Below, piece by piece: positions 43,025-51,811 of a DNA stretch of 64,000 bases. Each line of letters starts with the position of its first letter. Position 1 is the stretch's first letter. The stretch covers positions 1 to 64,000 of the forward strand of contig JAUNGE010000013.1 in NCBI GenBank assembly GCA_030524675.1, written 5' to 3'. The notes under the pieces were generated by a model, which saw only the letters and a list, made by a program, of their open reading frames with translations, was not told the origin of the DNA and searched no databases. This stretch comes from a bacterium (GTDB lineage: Bacteria; Bacillota; Clostridia; Lachnospirales; Lachnospiraceae). The position numbers were made by a program, and so were the translations under genes.

Positions 43025-44350
43025 ATGAAACAGAAAAGAAAACGAGAAATCAGGCAGATTGTTGTGATAGGCGGCGGGGCGGCAGGTCTTCTGGCGGCGA
43101 TTGCGGCGGCAGAAGACGGGGCGCAGGTGACGATTCTGGAGCACAAGGAACAGCTGGGAAAGAAAATCCTCTCCACAGGAAACGGGCGCTGTAATCTGGG
43201 AAACCGCAGGATGGAGCCGGACTGCTACCACTCAAGGCAGCAGGCGTTTCCTTGGAAAGTGCTGCGTCAGTTTGGACTTGAGGAGAATATCCGGTTCTGG
43301 GAGAAGCTGGGGATGGTGATAAAGGACAAAAATGGATATCTGTATCCCTGGTCGGAGTCGGCAGCGGCCGTGGCAGAGCTTTTGCAGCAGGAAATACACA
43401 GACTGGGGGTGGAAGTGATAACGGAGTGTCATGTGAGCGCGGTGAGGGCGGCAGGAGTGGTTGAATCAGCAAAACCAACAGAAGCAGCATGGCGGCCGTC
43501 TGTCCAGGAAAAGAGGAAAAAAGGAAATATTTGGGCGGTTTCTACAGACAGAGGAGAATTTCTGTGTGAGCGCGTGATTCTCGCCGCAGGTTCTAAAGCG
43601 GCGAGTGTGCTGGGGTCTGACGGCAGCGGCTATGACATTGCAGAAAAACTTGGATATTCTCTGGTTCCAGTTCTTCCGGCACTTGTGCAGCTGCGCTGTC
43701 AGGGAACGTTTTTTAAAGCCTGGAGCGGCGTCCGCACAGAGGCAAAAGTGACGCTTTTCGTGGATGGGGTACAGGCGGCGTGCGATGCAGGCGAGGTACA
43801 GCTGACCGACTATGGAGTTTCCGGAATTCCGGTGTTTCAGGTCAGCCGGTTTGCAGCGATTGGGCTGTATCAGGGGAAAAAGGTGGAGGCAGTTCTCGAT
43901 TTCCTTCCATTTCTGGAAGGGGAGCAGAGGAAAAAAGACTGGTTTTCAAAGCGTTTGGCACAGCTTTCTGGAAAGACAGCAGAAGAATTCCTGTGCAGCG
44001 TGCTTCACAAAAAACTGATTGGAGTGCTTCTTCGATGCGCGAAGATACAGCCGGATATGCCAGTGGCAGAAATCGGTAAGAGCACCCTGGAAAAACTGTA
44101 TCAGGTTTTAAGCGCCTTTCGCCTGACTGTCACAGAGACGAACTCTTTTGAACAGGCGCAGGTTTGCTGCGGCGGTGTGGATGTGCGGCAGGTGGATGCG
44201 CAGACATTGGAATCAAAACTCCACAGGGGGCTGTATTTTGCTGGTGAGATTTTGGATGTGGACGGAATCTGCGGCGGCTACAATTTGCAGTGGGCTTTTT
44301 CCTCCGGCAGCGTGGCGGGAAAAGCGGCAGCGGCATCCTTTCGGGAATAA
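43025..44350 (+). CDS. HI0933/BaiN-family flavoprotein
   Basis: About 441 residues. Rossmann FAD motif VVIGGGAAGLLAAIAAAEDG and ILSTGNGRCNLGN at the N-terminus; a middle lipocalin-like insert; the C-terminal FAGEILDVDGICGGYNLQWAFSSG binds FAD. The family (HI0933-like, YhiN/BaiN) contains predicted oxidoreductases; a bile-acid role claimed for BaiN cannot be assumed here. Start uncertain: the promoter rules out the frame from 42899, and ATG 43025 gives the usual opening. ATG 42974 and 42998 are alternatives. Confidence 0.9.
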   Translation: MKQKRKREIRQIVVIGGGAAGLLAAIAAAEDGAQVTILEHKEQLGKKILSTGNGRCNLGNRRMEPDCYHSRQQAFPWKVLRQFGLEENIRFWEKLGMVIKDKNGYLYPWSESAAAVAELLQQEIHRLGVEVITECHVSAVRAAGVVESAKPTEAAWRPSVQEKRKKGNIWAVSTDRGEFLCERVILAAGSKAASVLGSDGSGYDIAEKLGYSLVPVLPALVQLRCQGTFFKAWSGVRTEAKVTLFVDGVQAACDAGEVQLTDYGVSGIPVFQVSRFAAIGLYQGKKVEAVLDFLPFLEGEQRKKDWFSKRLAQLSGKTAEEFLCSVLHKKLIGVLLRCAKIQPDMPVAEIGKSTLEKLYQVLSAFRLTVTETNSFEQAQVCCGGVDVRQVDAQTLESKLHRGLYFAGEILDVDGICGGYNLQWAFSSGSVAGKAAAASFRE

Positions 44351-44464
44351 GACGGAAACTTCCAAAAAGACGGCAAAAAAGAAAAAGACAGAATGGGAAA
44401 GATTAGGGTATCAAAACGGAGTACCAAAACGTGAAACATAAAAAAGAGAGAAAAGAGATATCAT

Positions 44465-46057
44465 ATGATTCGGATTCAGCAGTTAAAACTCCCTATCGGG
44501 CACACAGAGAAAATGCTGTATGCAAAGGCAGCGAAGATGCTGCGCATCCCTGTGGGAAAGATTGAGGAAATTCAGATTATCAAGCAGTCCATTGACGCCA
44601 GAAAAAAAGATGAGATTTTCTACAGTTATGTGGTGGACGTCAGGACGGCAAAAGAGAGTCAGATTCTGGCAAAGGTGAAGAGTTCACAGATTTTAAAGGC
44701 GGACAGGACACCATACCGCTTTCCGGCTTCGGGAGGTCAGATACTGAAAGAGCGCCCTGTGATTGTTGGAAGCGGTCCGGCAGGGCTGTTCTGCGGGCTG
44801 ATGCTGGCGCGGGCAGGATATTGCCCGCTGATTTTAGAGCGCGGGGAGGATGTGGATTCCCGAAAAAAGAAGGTGGATGCATTCTGGAAGATGGGACAGT
44901 TAGATACACGCTCGAATGTGCAGTTTGGCGAGGGCGGTGCAGGGACTTTCTCGGACGGAAAGCTGAACACACTGGTGAAGGATGCGGCAAAGCGAAACCA
45001 GAAGGTTCTGGAGCTGTTTGTCGAGGCAGGGGCGGACCCTTCCATCCTGTATGTGAATAAACCGCACATCGGCACCGATGTGTTGATGCGCGTCGTAAAA
45101 ACCATGCGCGGCCAGATACTGGAAGCAGGCGGAGAAATCCGTTTTTTGAGTCAAGTCACGGACGTGCAGGTAGAAAACGGCAGGCTGCTGGCAGTCTGCG
45201 TCAATGGGACAGAGTGGATAAAGACCAGCGTATGCGTTTTGGCTGTGGGACATTCGGCGAGAGATACCTTTGAGATGCTTTTGAAAAAGAATGTGCCGAT
45301 GCAGGCAAAGTCGTTTGCCGTGGGACTTCGCATCCAGCATCCGCAGAGCATGATAAACATGTCGCAGTATGGGGCGGAGGATGGCGCGGGACTTGGCGCT
45401 GCGAGCTATAAGCTGACACATCAGGCAAAGACGGGCAGGGGGATTTACTCGTTCTGCATGTGTCCTGGCGGATATGTGGTGAATGCATCCTCTGAGAAGG
45501 AGAGATTGGCTGTAAATGGTATGAGCTATCACAGCCGAGCCGGAAAGAATGCAAACAGTGCGCTGATTGTGTCTGTGACGCCAAAAGATTTTCCAGGTAC
45601 ATCGCCTTTGGCTGGGGTGGAGTTTCAGAGAAATCTGGAGCAGACGGCTTTTCGCCTGGCAGATGGAAAGATTCCGGTGCAGCTTTACGGCGATTTCAGG
45701 GAGAATCGGGAAAGTCAGGCGTTTGGCGGGGTGGAGCCAGCTTTTTGCGGCGGCTATGGGTTTGCTAATCTGAGGCAGCTGCTGCCGGAGGTGCTCTCAG
45801 CATCTCTGATAGAGGGTGTGGAGCAGTTTGAGCACCAGATTGCCGGATTTTCCAGGGCAGATGCGATATTGGCGGGGATTGAGAGCCGGACTTCGTCTCC
45901 GGTGCGCATTGACCGGAATCCGCAGTTTGAGAGCGAGGTAGAAGGACTCTTTCCGTGCGGAGAAGGTGCGGGGTATGCGGGCGGCATCACATCGGCAGCG
46001 ATGGACGGCATCCGTGTGGCAGAAGAAATTGCAAAGAGATATGCGCCTCTGCGCTAA
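44465..46057 (+). CDS. FAD-dependent dehydrogenase-like protein (COG2509 type)
   Basis: A 530-residue flavoprotein. An N-terminal RNA-binding-like segment (about 1-90, MIRIQQLKLPIGHTEKMLY) precedes the FAD motif IVGSGPAGLFCGLMLARAG and the distinctive FGEGGAGTFSDGKLNT. The C-terminal FPCGEGAGYAGGITSAAMDGIRVAE is typical of COG2509. Function is unknown in the family. It follows another flavoprotein by 114 nt, and proB comes 24 nt after it. Confidence 0.9.
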   Translation: MIRIQQLKLPIGHTEKMLYAKAAKMLRIPVGKIEEIQIIKQSIDARKKDEIFYSYVVDVRTAKESQILAKVKSSQILKADRTPYRFPASGGQILKERPVIVGSGPAGLFCGLMLARAGYCPLILERGEDVDSRKKKVDAFWKMGQLDTRSNVQFGEGGAGTFSDGKLNTLVKDAAKRNQKVLELFVEAGADPSILYVNKPHIGTDVLMRVVKTMRGQILEAGGEIRFLSQVTDVQVENGRLLAVCVNGTEWIKTSVCVLAVGHSARDTFEMLLKKNVPMQAKSFAVGLRIQHPQSMINMSQYGAEDGAGLGAASYKLTHQAKTGRGIYSFCMCPGGYVVNASSEKERLAVNGMSYHSRAGKNANSALIVSVTPKDFPGTSPLAGVEFQRNLEQTAFRLADGKIPVQLYGDFRENRESQAFGGVEPAFCGGYGFANLRQLLPEVLSASLIEGVEQFEHQIAGFSRADAILAGIESRTSSPVRIDRNPQFESEVEGLFPCGEGAGYAGGITSAAMDGIRVAEEIAKRYAPLR

Positions 46058-46081
46058 TATGAGGAAGGAACAAAGGAAACT

Positions 46082-46939
46082 ATGACAGAGAGAGAGTACT
46101 TAAAAGGAAAAAACAGAATTGTAATCAAGATTGGCTCGTCTTCCCTGACGCATCCTGAGACAGGTGACTTAAATTTAGGGAAGATAGAAAAGCTGGTCCG
46201 TGCTATCAGCGATTTGAAGGGAAAGGGAAAGGATGTGGTTCTGGTCTCCTCCGGCGCCATCGCGGCGGGCAGACAGGCTCTAAACCACAGCCAGAAGCCG
46301 GATACCGTGGCAAAGAAGCAGGCGTTTGCGGCAGTCGGGCAGGCACGCTTGATGATGGTGTATCAGCGCATGTTTGCAGAGTACAATCAGGTGGCGGCCC
46401 AGATTCTGATGACAAAGAGTACCATGCTGAATGATGTTGCCAGAAACAATGCGAAGAATACATTTGAGGAATTGCTGAAACTGCACACAGTGCCGATTGT
46501 CAATGAGAATGACACGGTCTCCACCAGTGAGATTCGTTTCGGCGACAATGACCGTCTGTCCGCGACGGTGGCGGCTCTGATTCAGGCAGATTTGTTGATT
46601 TTGCTGTCGGACATTGATGGGCTGTACTCGGATGACCCAAGAAAAAATCCGGATGCGAAGTTTATTGCGCTGGTGCCGGAAATCACGGACGAATTGCTGC
46701 TGATGGGAAAAGGTGCCGGAAGCGATGTGGGAACCGGCGGCATGGCGGCAAAACTGGCAGCAGCCCAGATTGCCACAGACAGCGGCTCTGATATGATTAT
46801 CGCCAATGGGGAGGAGATTGATGTGCTGCCAGAGATTCTGGATGGCAAGGAGAGAGGCACGCTGTTTCTGGCACATAAAAATGTAAATTTTGACCTGGTG
46901 GAGTATATCAATGCATTCCATGCGGAGATGAACGATTGA
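46082..46939 (+). CDS. proB: Glutamate 5-kinase
   Basis: A 285-residue amino-acid kinase that phosphorylates glutamate in the first step of proline synthesis. KIGSSSLTHPET near the N-terminus, VLVSSGAIAAGRQAL, VNENDTVST and the C-terminal GTGGMAAKLAAA segment. It lacks the PUA domain of the ~370-residue Escherichia coli form, as in many Firmicutes. proA lies about 1 kb downstream, with two short genes in between. Confidence 0.96.
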   Translation: MTEREYLKGKNRIVIKIGSSSLTHPETGDLNLGKIEKLVRAISDLKGKGKDVVLVSSGAIAAGRQALNHSQKPDTVAKKQAFAAVGQARLMMVYQRMFAEYNQVAAQILMTKSTMLNDVARNNAKNTFEELLKLHTVPIVNENDTVSTSEIRFGDNDRLSATVAALIQADLLILLSDIDGLYSDDPRKNPDAKFIALVPEITDELLLMGKGAGSDVGTGGMAAKLAAAQIATDSGSDMIIANGEEIDVLPEILDGKERGTLFLAHKNVNFDLVEYINAFHAEMND

Positions 46940-47045
46940 CATTGACACTCTCCATGCCTAAATGCGGGGCTTGCGGCAAAAAAGAGTAAGAAAAATATGG
47001 GTAAGAAAAGAAAAAAGAAAGAGCAGAGGAAAGGAAGAGACGTCC

Positions 47046-47273
47046 ATGAAACAAGAAGATATTGACAGAATCAACACGTTATACCATAAACAGCAGGCAG
47101 TGGGTCTGACAGAGAAAGAGAAGGAAGAGCAGGCCAGATTAAGAAAAGCATATATTGAGGCGATTCGGGCCAATATGAGAGGCACTTTGAACAATATTTC
47201 GATTCGGGAGAAGGATGGAAGCATCACTGATTTGGGAAAGAAATATGGACATGTGGACCAAGGAAAGCATTAG
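47046..47273 (+). CDS. DUF896 (YnzC-family) protein
   Basis: A 75-residue helical protein with the DUF896 pattern: DIDRINTLYHKQQAVGLTEKEKEEQARLRKAYIEAIRANMRGTL in pieces, notably LTEKEKEEQARLR and YIEAIRANMRGTL. The B. subtilis relative YnzC is small and of unknown role. The ATG at 47046 is used; the frame upstream to 46962 is basic and non-coding in character. It overlaps the cyclo-ligase start by 29 nt. Confidence 0.93.
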   Translation: MKQEDIDRINTLYHKQQAVGLTEKEKEEQARLRKAYIEAIRANMRGTLNNISIREKDGSITDLGKKYGHVDQGKH

Positions 47274-47796
47274 AAAGCAGGTGTTTGCGAAGAGGCGGTT
47301 TCTGGGGGAGCATCCATGTGAGGAGCAGGAGAGAAACCGAAGGCTGAGACAGCAGGTACTTTCTGTGAGAGCGTTTCAGGAAGCTGAGGAAGTGTATCTG
47401 TATGCTTCCTATCACCACGAGGCGGATACCATGGAGCTGGCGCGCATCTGGCTAAAACAGGGAAAACGTCTCGCCTATCCGAGAGTGGAGGGAAGAGAGA
47501 TGGCATTTTATTGGATTTGCTCACTGGAGGATTTAGAACCTGGCTGCAAGGGGATTTTGGAGCCATCGCAAACTTGCGTGAAAGCGGAAAACGGATATGC
47601 ACCGATGCTGGTGCCTGGGGTGGCGTTTGATAGGATGGGAGGCCGCGTTGGGTATGGAGGCGGCTATTATGACCGCTTCTTTGAGAGAGAGCCGAAACAT
47701 TTCAAGGCAGGGTATGCGTTTTCGTTTCAGATATTTGAGACCGTTCCAAGAGACAGATATGACATCTGTATGGATGTCGTGCTGACGGAACCATAA
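47245..47796 (+). CDS. 5-formyltetrahydrofolate cyclo-ligase
   Basis: A 183-residue enzyme that converts 5-formyl-THF to 5,10-methenyl-THF with ATP. C-terminal signature RVGYGGGYYDRFF and the earlier APMLVPGVAFD are clear; the N-terminal helix (KESIRKQVFAKRRFL) is typical. The start is ATG 47245 after GGGAAAG, with ATG 47251 next to it, both inside the end of DUF896, so translation is probably coupled. Confidence 0.93.
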   Translation: MDMWTKESIRKQVFAKRRFLGEHPCEEQERNRRLRQQVLSVRAFQEAEEVYLYASYHHEADTMELARIWLKQGKRLAYPRVEGREMAFYWICSLEDLEPGCKGILEPSQTCVKAENGYAPMLVPGVAFDRMGGRVGYGGGYYDRFFEREPKHFKAGYAFSFQIFETVPRDRYDICMDVVLTEP

Positions 47797-47896
47797 GGGT
47801 GGGATGGGAAGAAGGTCTATGCAGTGCGGTTTTCGTGCTGTAAGCTGTCTGACACACGAACTATAAAACAGGAAAAAGAAAAGGAGGAATGGGAGT

Positions 47897-49135
47897 ATGC
47901 TGGAAGAGTTGGGAAAGAGAGCGAAGGAAGTTTCCAGAGTCTTGGGAACATTGTCCATGGATAAGAAGAATGAGGGGCTTTCTGCCGCTGCACAGGAGCT
48001 TCTCTCACAGAGAGAGGAGATTCTTTTGGCTAATGCGAAGGATATGGAGAATGGCAGAAAGAATGGCATGAGCCAGGGACTTTTGGACCGTCTGGCACTG
48101 AGCGAGGAGAGAATTGCGGCGATGGCAAAGGGACTTCTCGATATCAGAAAACTGGATGATCCGGTGGGAGAGGTCATCTCCATGAAAAAGCGCCCGAATG
48201 GCCTGATGATTGGGCAGAAGCGGGTTCCAATCGGTGTCATCGGCATTATCTATGAGGCGCGCCCGAATGTGACTTCGGATGCATTTGGCCTCTGCTTTAA
48301 GACAGGAAATGCTGTGATTTTAAAAGGCGGCAGCGATGCCATCCACTCCAACACCGCGATTGTGAAAGCACTCCGCGCAGGGCTTTTGCACGTAGGCTGT
48401 CCAGAAGATGCAGTGCAGCTGATTGCGTCCACAGACAGAGCGGCGACGAGAGAGCTGATGCGCATGAACCAGTACGTGGATGTGCTGATTCCAAGAGGAA
48501 GCGCCGGTCTGATTCGCGCGACTGTGGAGAACAGCACTGTGCCGGTGATTGAGACGGGAACTGGAAATTGCCATATTTATGTGGATGCATCCGCGGACCA
48601 GCAGATGGCCCTCGATATCATTGTCAATGCAAAGACGCAGCGCGTGGGCGTCTGCAATGCCTGCGAATCTCTGGTTGTCAACAGAAAGATTCAGGAAGAG
48701 TTTTTGCCGAAATTAAAAGAGGTGATGGAAGCGCATTGTGTGGAAGTGCGCGCCGATGCGGCGGCGAGAAAGATTGTGCCGGAGTGGAAGGAAGCCACGG
48801 AGGAAGACTGGGGGACCGAATACCTGGACTATATCCTGTCTTTGAAGATGGTGGATACGCTGGAGGAGGCGATTGCCCACATCAATCACTATAACAGTGG
48901 GCATTCCGAGTCTATTATCACATCGGAGTATGCCCATGCGCAGAAGTTTCTGGATGAAGTGGATGCGGCGGCAGTCTATGTCAATGCATCGACCCGCTTT
49001 ACAGACGGCGGTGAGTTCGGATTCGGTGCGGAGATTGGCATCAGCACACAGAAACTGCACGCCAGAGGGCCGATGGGTCTGAAGGAGCTGACGACGACGA
49101 AGTACATTATCTATGGAAACGGGCAGGTGCGGTAA
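47897..49135 (+). CDS. proA: Gamma-glutamyl phosphate reductase
   Basis: A 412-residue aldehyde-dehydrogenase-type enzyme that reduces glutamyl phosphate to the semialdehyde, step two of proline synthesis after ProB. The catalytic Cys is in [12 protein letters not shown]; cofactor region [33 protein letters not shown] near the C-terminus. AGGAGG precedes the ATG by about 12 nt. Confidence 0.97.
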   Translation: MLEELGKRAKEVSRVLGTLSMDKKNEGLSAAAQELLSQREEILLANAKDMENGRKNGMSQGLLDRLALSEERIAAMAKGLLDIRKLDDPVGEVISMKKRPNGLMIGQKRVPIGVIGIIYEARPNVTSDAFGLCFKTGNAVILKGGSDAIHSNTAIVKALRAGLLHVGCPEDAVQLIASTDRAATRELMRMNQYVDVLIPRGSAGLIRATVENSTVPVIETGTGNCHIYVDASADQQMALDIIVNAKTQRVGVCNACESLVVNRKIQEEFLPKLKEVMEAHCVEVRADAAARKIVPEWKEATEEDWGTEYLDYILSLKMVDTLEEAIAHINHYNSGHSESIITSEYAHAQKFLDEVDAAAVYVNASTRFTDGGEFGFGAEIGISTQKLHARGPMGLKELTTTKYIIYGNGQVR

Positions 49136-49180
49136 ACGGCTGCCTTGACAGCAGTTTTTGCGAAAAGTGAGGAAAAAAGG

Positions 49181-51046
49181 ATGAATCAGACAGAGACAAC
49201 GACAATGAGGCAGATGATAGAAGGAGAGCTTCGCCCGATTATGGAAAGCCTGTTTCAGCGCGTACTGGAAGGCGGGCTGAACCTGACCATCGACGGGACA
49301 CCTGCCTATAATGAAAAAGCGCAGTTTGTGGGCGGAAAAGTAATCAACCAGGCCTGCTATACGGTGTTGGAACTTTTGAAGACAGAGGAGAGTTTCAAAC
49401 AGCTGGGCGATATCATCCGCATGGTTTCTGACATGCCGATGGAGACCTGGGGGATTTTAAATGGCATCAGCGGGCTGTACCGCCTGGAAAAAGCTGGACT
49501 TCTGGAAAAAATTGTGGATGAGGAGACACTGGAAAAACTGAAAAAATCCATGGACTGGCGCACCTTTGTGGATGTGGATAATCACTACGCGCTGATTCAC
49601 AAACCGACAAACTACTATGGTGTGGCATTCGGAATCGCAAGACACCGTGAACTTCTGGGATGGGAGCCGGAGGGGCACAGCCGTCATCTGATTGACCGCC
49701 TGATGGAACATATTGAGGCATATTCCGGCGAGCTGTGCTTTATGGATGAGACTCCAGGCGAGGGACGGTTTGACCGTTACAGCATTCTCGTCCCGAGTGA
49801 GCTTGCATCCCAGCTCTTGGCAACTGGATGGGAAGTGCCGTCAAAAATCCGCACTATGCTCACAAAGTCTGCACATATCTTTTTGCAGCTCGCCAATGAA
49901 GACGGGCTGGGATTTGCTTATGGGCGCAGCATCGGCGCTTACGGCGATACGGCGGCGTTGGAGGTGCTCTCAGCGGCAGTGGAAGTGCCAGAAATTCTGA
50001 CAGAGGATGAGAAAGAGATTGCCTATGGATACAGCTTAAAGTTGTTGAGACATATGGTAGAATTCTGGTATGATACAGATATGCAGTCCATCAACATGTG
50101 GGATAAGGGCAGAAAGACCGACAATTACAGAAATAAAAACCGTATTCTCGGTGAAAACTTAAGTCTGTGTATGCAGATGATCAATTCTTTTGAGCACTGG
50201 GAGAAGGCGGGATACGCAGACCATGAAATCTGCAGTGATTTTTCTGAGAAACTTGAGAAACTGGATACCTACACCTATGTACCGTTTGCAGTGGGTGAGT
50301 TTGAGAGAGGACTGGCGATTGTCCGCGATGGGCAAAATATCTGGTCTCTGCCTCTGATAAACGGCGGACAAAAATACTATGACAAAGACCCATATATGCC
50401 GGTGCCGTTTCAGAATCTGGTGCTGCAGGGCGTGCCGGAGTGTACACATGGACAGCTGATTCCTCAGCTGTGGATGGAGGATGGCAGCGTGCTGATGCCA
50501 GTTTCCTATATCAAAAAGATTGTGCCAGGGATTGGGGAGGACAGTATGTCCATTACTTGTCAGATGGATGCGATGTGCCGGATGGGCGAGGGAATCTTTG
50601 TGAGCGGCAGCACGGAGATGGAACGTTCTCTTGTGGACAATTCCATTGCAGGCAGCAGTGAGGAAGCACAGCGCCCAAAGAGAGTGGAGGGAATTTCGGA
50701 TGAAGTCAGATACACCTTCACCAGCCATCATATCAAAAGGGAGGACACCTTCACCGTAACTGGGGACAATGCACAAGAAAACCAGATCAAGAAGGTGCGC
50801 CTGGTGCTGCTGACGTACTCCAAAGATGCGAGAGCAAACGGAGCGATGGTGCAGTTTGGCGAGGGCGTTCTTTCCCGCATGAGCGCACAGGGATATGGAG
50901 ACTGCTCTGTTTCTGGCGCTTTGAATGACGGAAGCCATGATACCCCGCATGGAAGACTTCATGCAGAAGTGGTCTGGGAGACAGAGCCAGTCCTGCAGGA
51001 TGGAAAGCTGTGTGTGAGCTGGATGATGGAGTACCGCGACCGATAA
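49181..51046 (+). CDS. Uncharacterised 621-residue protein, possible alpha-toroid fold
   Basis: I do not recognise this protein with confidence. No signal peptide or membrane span. The N-terminal two-thirds are helical with repeated aromatic and Gly-containing turns (TWGILNGISGLYRLEKAGL, NYYGVAFGIARHREL, DGLGFAYGRSIGAYGDTAALE), a layout like (alpha/alpha) toroids of DUF2264, heparinase or unsaturated-glycuronidase families. The C-terminal ~200 residues look beta-rich. That suggests action on a sugar polymer, but no catalytic motif is certain. Start ATG 49181 after GTGAGG. It follows proA by 45 nt. Confidence 0.8.
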   Translation: MNQTETTTMRQMIEGELRPIMESLFQRVLEGGLNLTIDGTPAYNEKAQFVGGKVINQACYTVLELLKTEESFKQLGDIIRMVSDMPMETWGILNGISGLYRLEKAGLLEKIVDEETLEKLKKSMDWRTFVDVDNHYALIHKPTNYYGVAFGIARHRELLGWEPEGHSRHLIDRLMEHIEAYSGELCFMDETPGEGRFDRYSILVPSELASQLLATGWEVPSKIRTMLTKSAHIFLQLANEDGLGFAYGRSIGAYGDTAALEVLSAAVEVPEILTEDEKEIAYGYSLKLLRHMVEFWYDTDMQSINMWDKGRKTDNYRNKNRILGENLSLCMQMINSFEHWEKAGYADHEICSDFSEKLEKLDTYTYVPFAVGEFERGLAIVRDGQNIWSLPLINGGQKYYDKDPYMPVPFQNLVLQGVPECTHGQLIPQLWMEDGSVLMPVSYIKKIVPGIGEDSMSITCQMDAMCRMGEGIFVSGSTEMERSLVDNSIAGSSEEAQRPKRVEGISDEVRYTFTSHHIKREDTFTVTGDNAQENQIKKVRLVLLTYSKDARANGAMVQFGEGVLSRMSAQGYGDCSVSGALNDGSHDTPHGRLHAEVVWETEPVLQDGKLCVSWMMEYRDR

Positions 51047-51183
51047 GAAAAGTCAGCCGCCGTCGCAGCCGGCAGGAGAAGAAAGAGTGAAAGAGAGAGT
51101 CCTGGAACATACCTAAAGGAGAAAAGTATGTATAGTTTTCTTTTCTGATGCCCATAATAAGGGAAAGAAAAGGAGGCAAGCCT

Positions 51184-51396
51184 ATGGGAAAGAAAGTGTT
51201 GGATTGTATTGCTCTGACTATCAGCATCATTGGAGCCCTGAACTGGGGGTTGGTGGGACTCTTCAATTTTAATCTGGTCTCGTTCCTGTTTGGCAGCATG
51301 AGCTGGATTTCCAGAATCGTTTATATTCTGGTAGGAATCTGCGGGTTGTATCTGTTTACGTTCTATGGCAGAACCAACGACAGTATGGCAGAATAA
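51184..51396 (+). CDS. DUF378 (YuzA-family) membrane protein
   Basis: A 70-residue protein with two hydrophobic segments (IALTISIIGALNWGLVGLF and WISRIVYILVGICGLYLF). The LNWGLVGLFNFNLVSFLFG turn is the DUF378 hallmark. Function unknown. ATG 51184 follows AGGAGGC; the earlier ATG at 51148 lacks a site. It ends with a perfect terminator. Confidence 0.93.
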   Translation: MGKKVLDCIALTISIIGALNWGLVGLFNFNLVSFLFGSMSWISRIVYILVGICGLYLFTFYGRTNDSMAE

Positions 51397-51405
51397 AAAC
51401 ATCAA

Positions 51406-51456
51406 AAAGCAGAATGTTCTCAAGTCAGTGATGATGGGAGTACATTCTGCTTTCGT
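51406..51456 (+). terminator. Intrinsic terminator after the DUF378 gene
   Basis: A perfect 12-bp stem AAAGCAGAATGT with ACATTCTGCTTT around a 24-nt loop, ending in CTTTCGTG. Confidence 0.85.
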
Positions 51457-51567
51457 GTATTGTGTGCCTGCGCCAGTAGACGTGTTCATTGACAGGAAAA
51501 TACTTCCTGATTTCTTAAATTTTTCATAACGATTCTCCTACAAATTCCTAAATTCGTAAAAACACTG

Positions 51568-51596
51568 CTTGCCTTCCTGGATTTGGTATAGTAATA
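51568..51596 (+). promoter_or_regulatory. Probable promoter of miaB
   Basis: TTGCCT (51568-51573), a 17-nt spacer, TAATAT (51591-51596). It would give a leader of about 210 nt before the miaB ATG. Confidence 0.5.
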
Positions 51597-51811
51597 TTAT
51601 AGCTGGACATTCAAAAATTGTCAGCACAGCAAACTCTGTATCTGGAATCATTGCGGAAACAGAAACTATGTCTGAAATTACTGCCGGAATACAGAAATTG
51701 GTGTTTGGGATTTTTGAATGTGAGATGCTTTGCAGAAGGCGGGAGACAGAAAATACAGAGAGCCACGGTCTTTGCAGAGCAGAAAAAACCAGGAGACAAC
51801 AGCAGAACATT

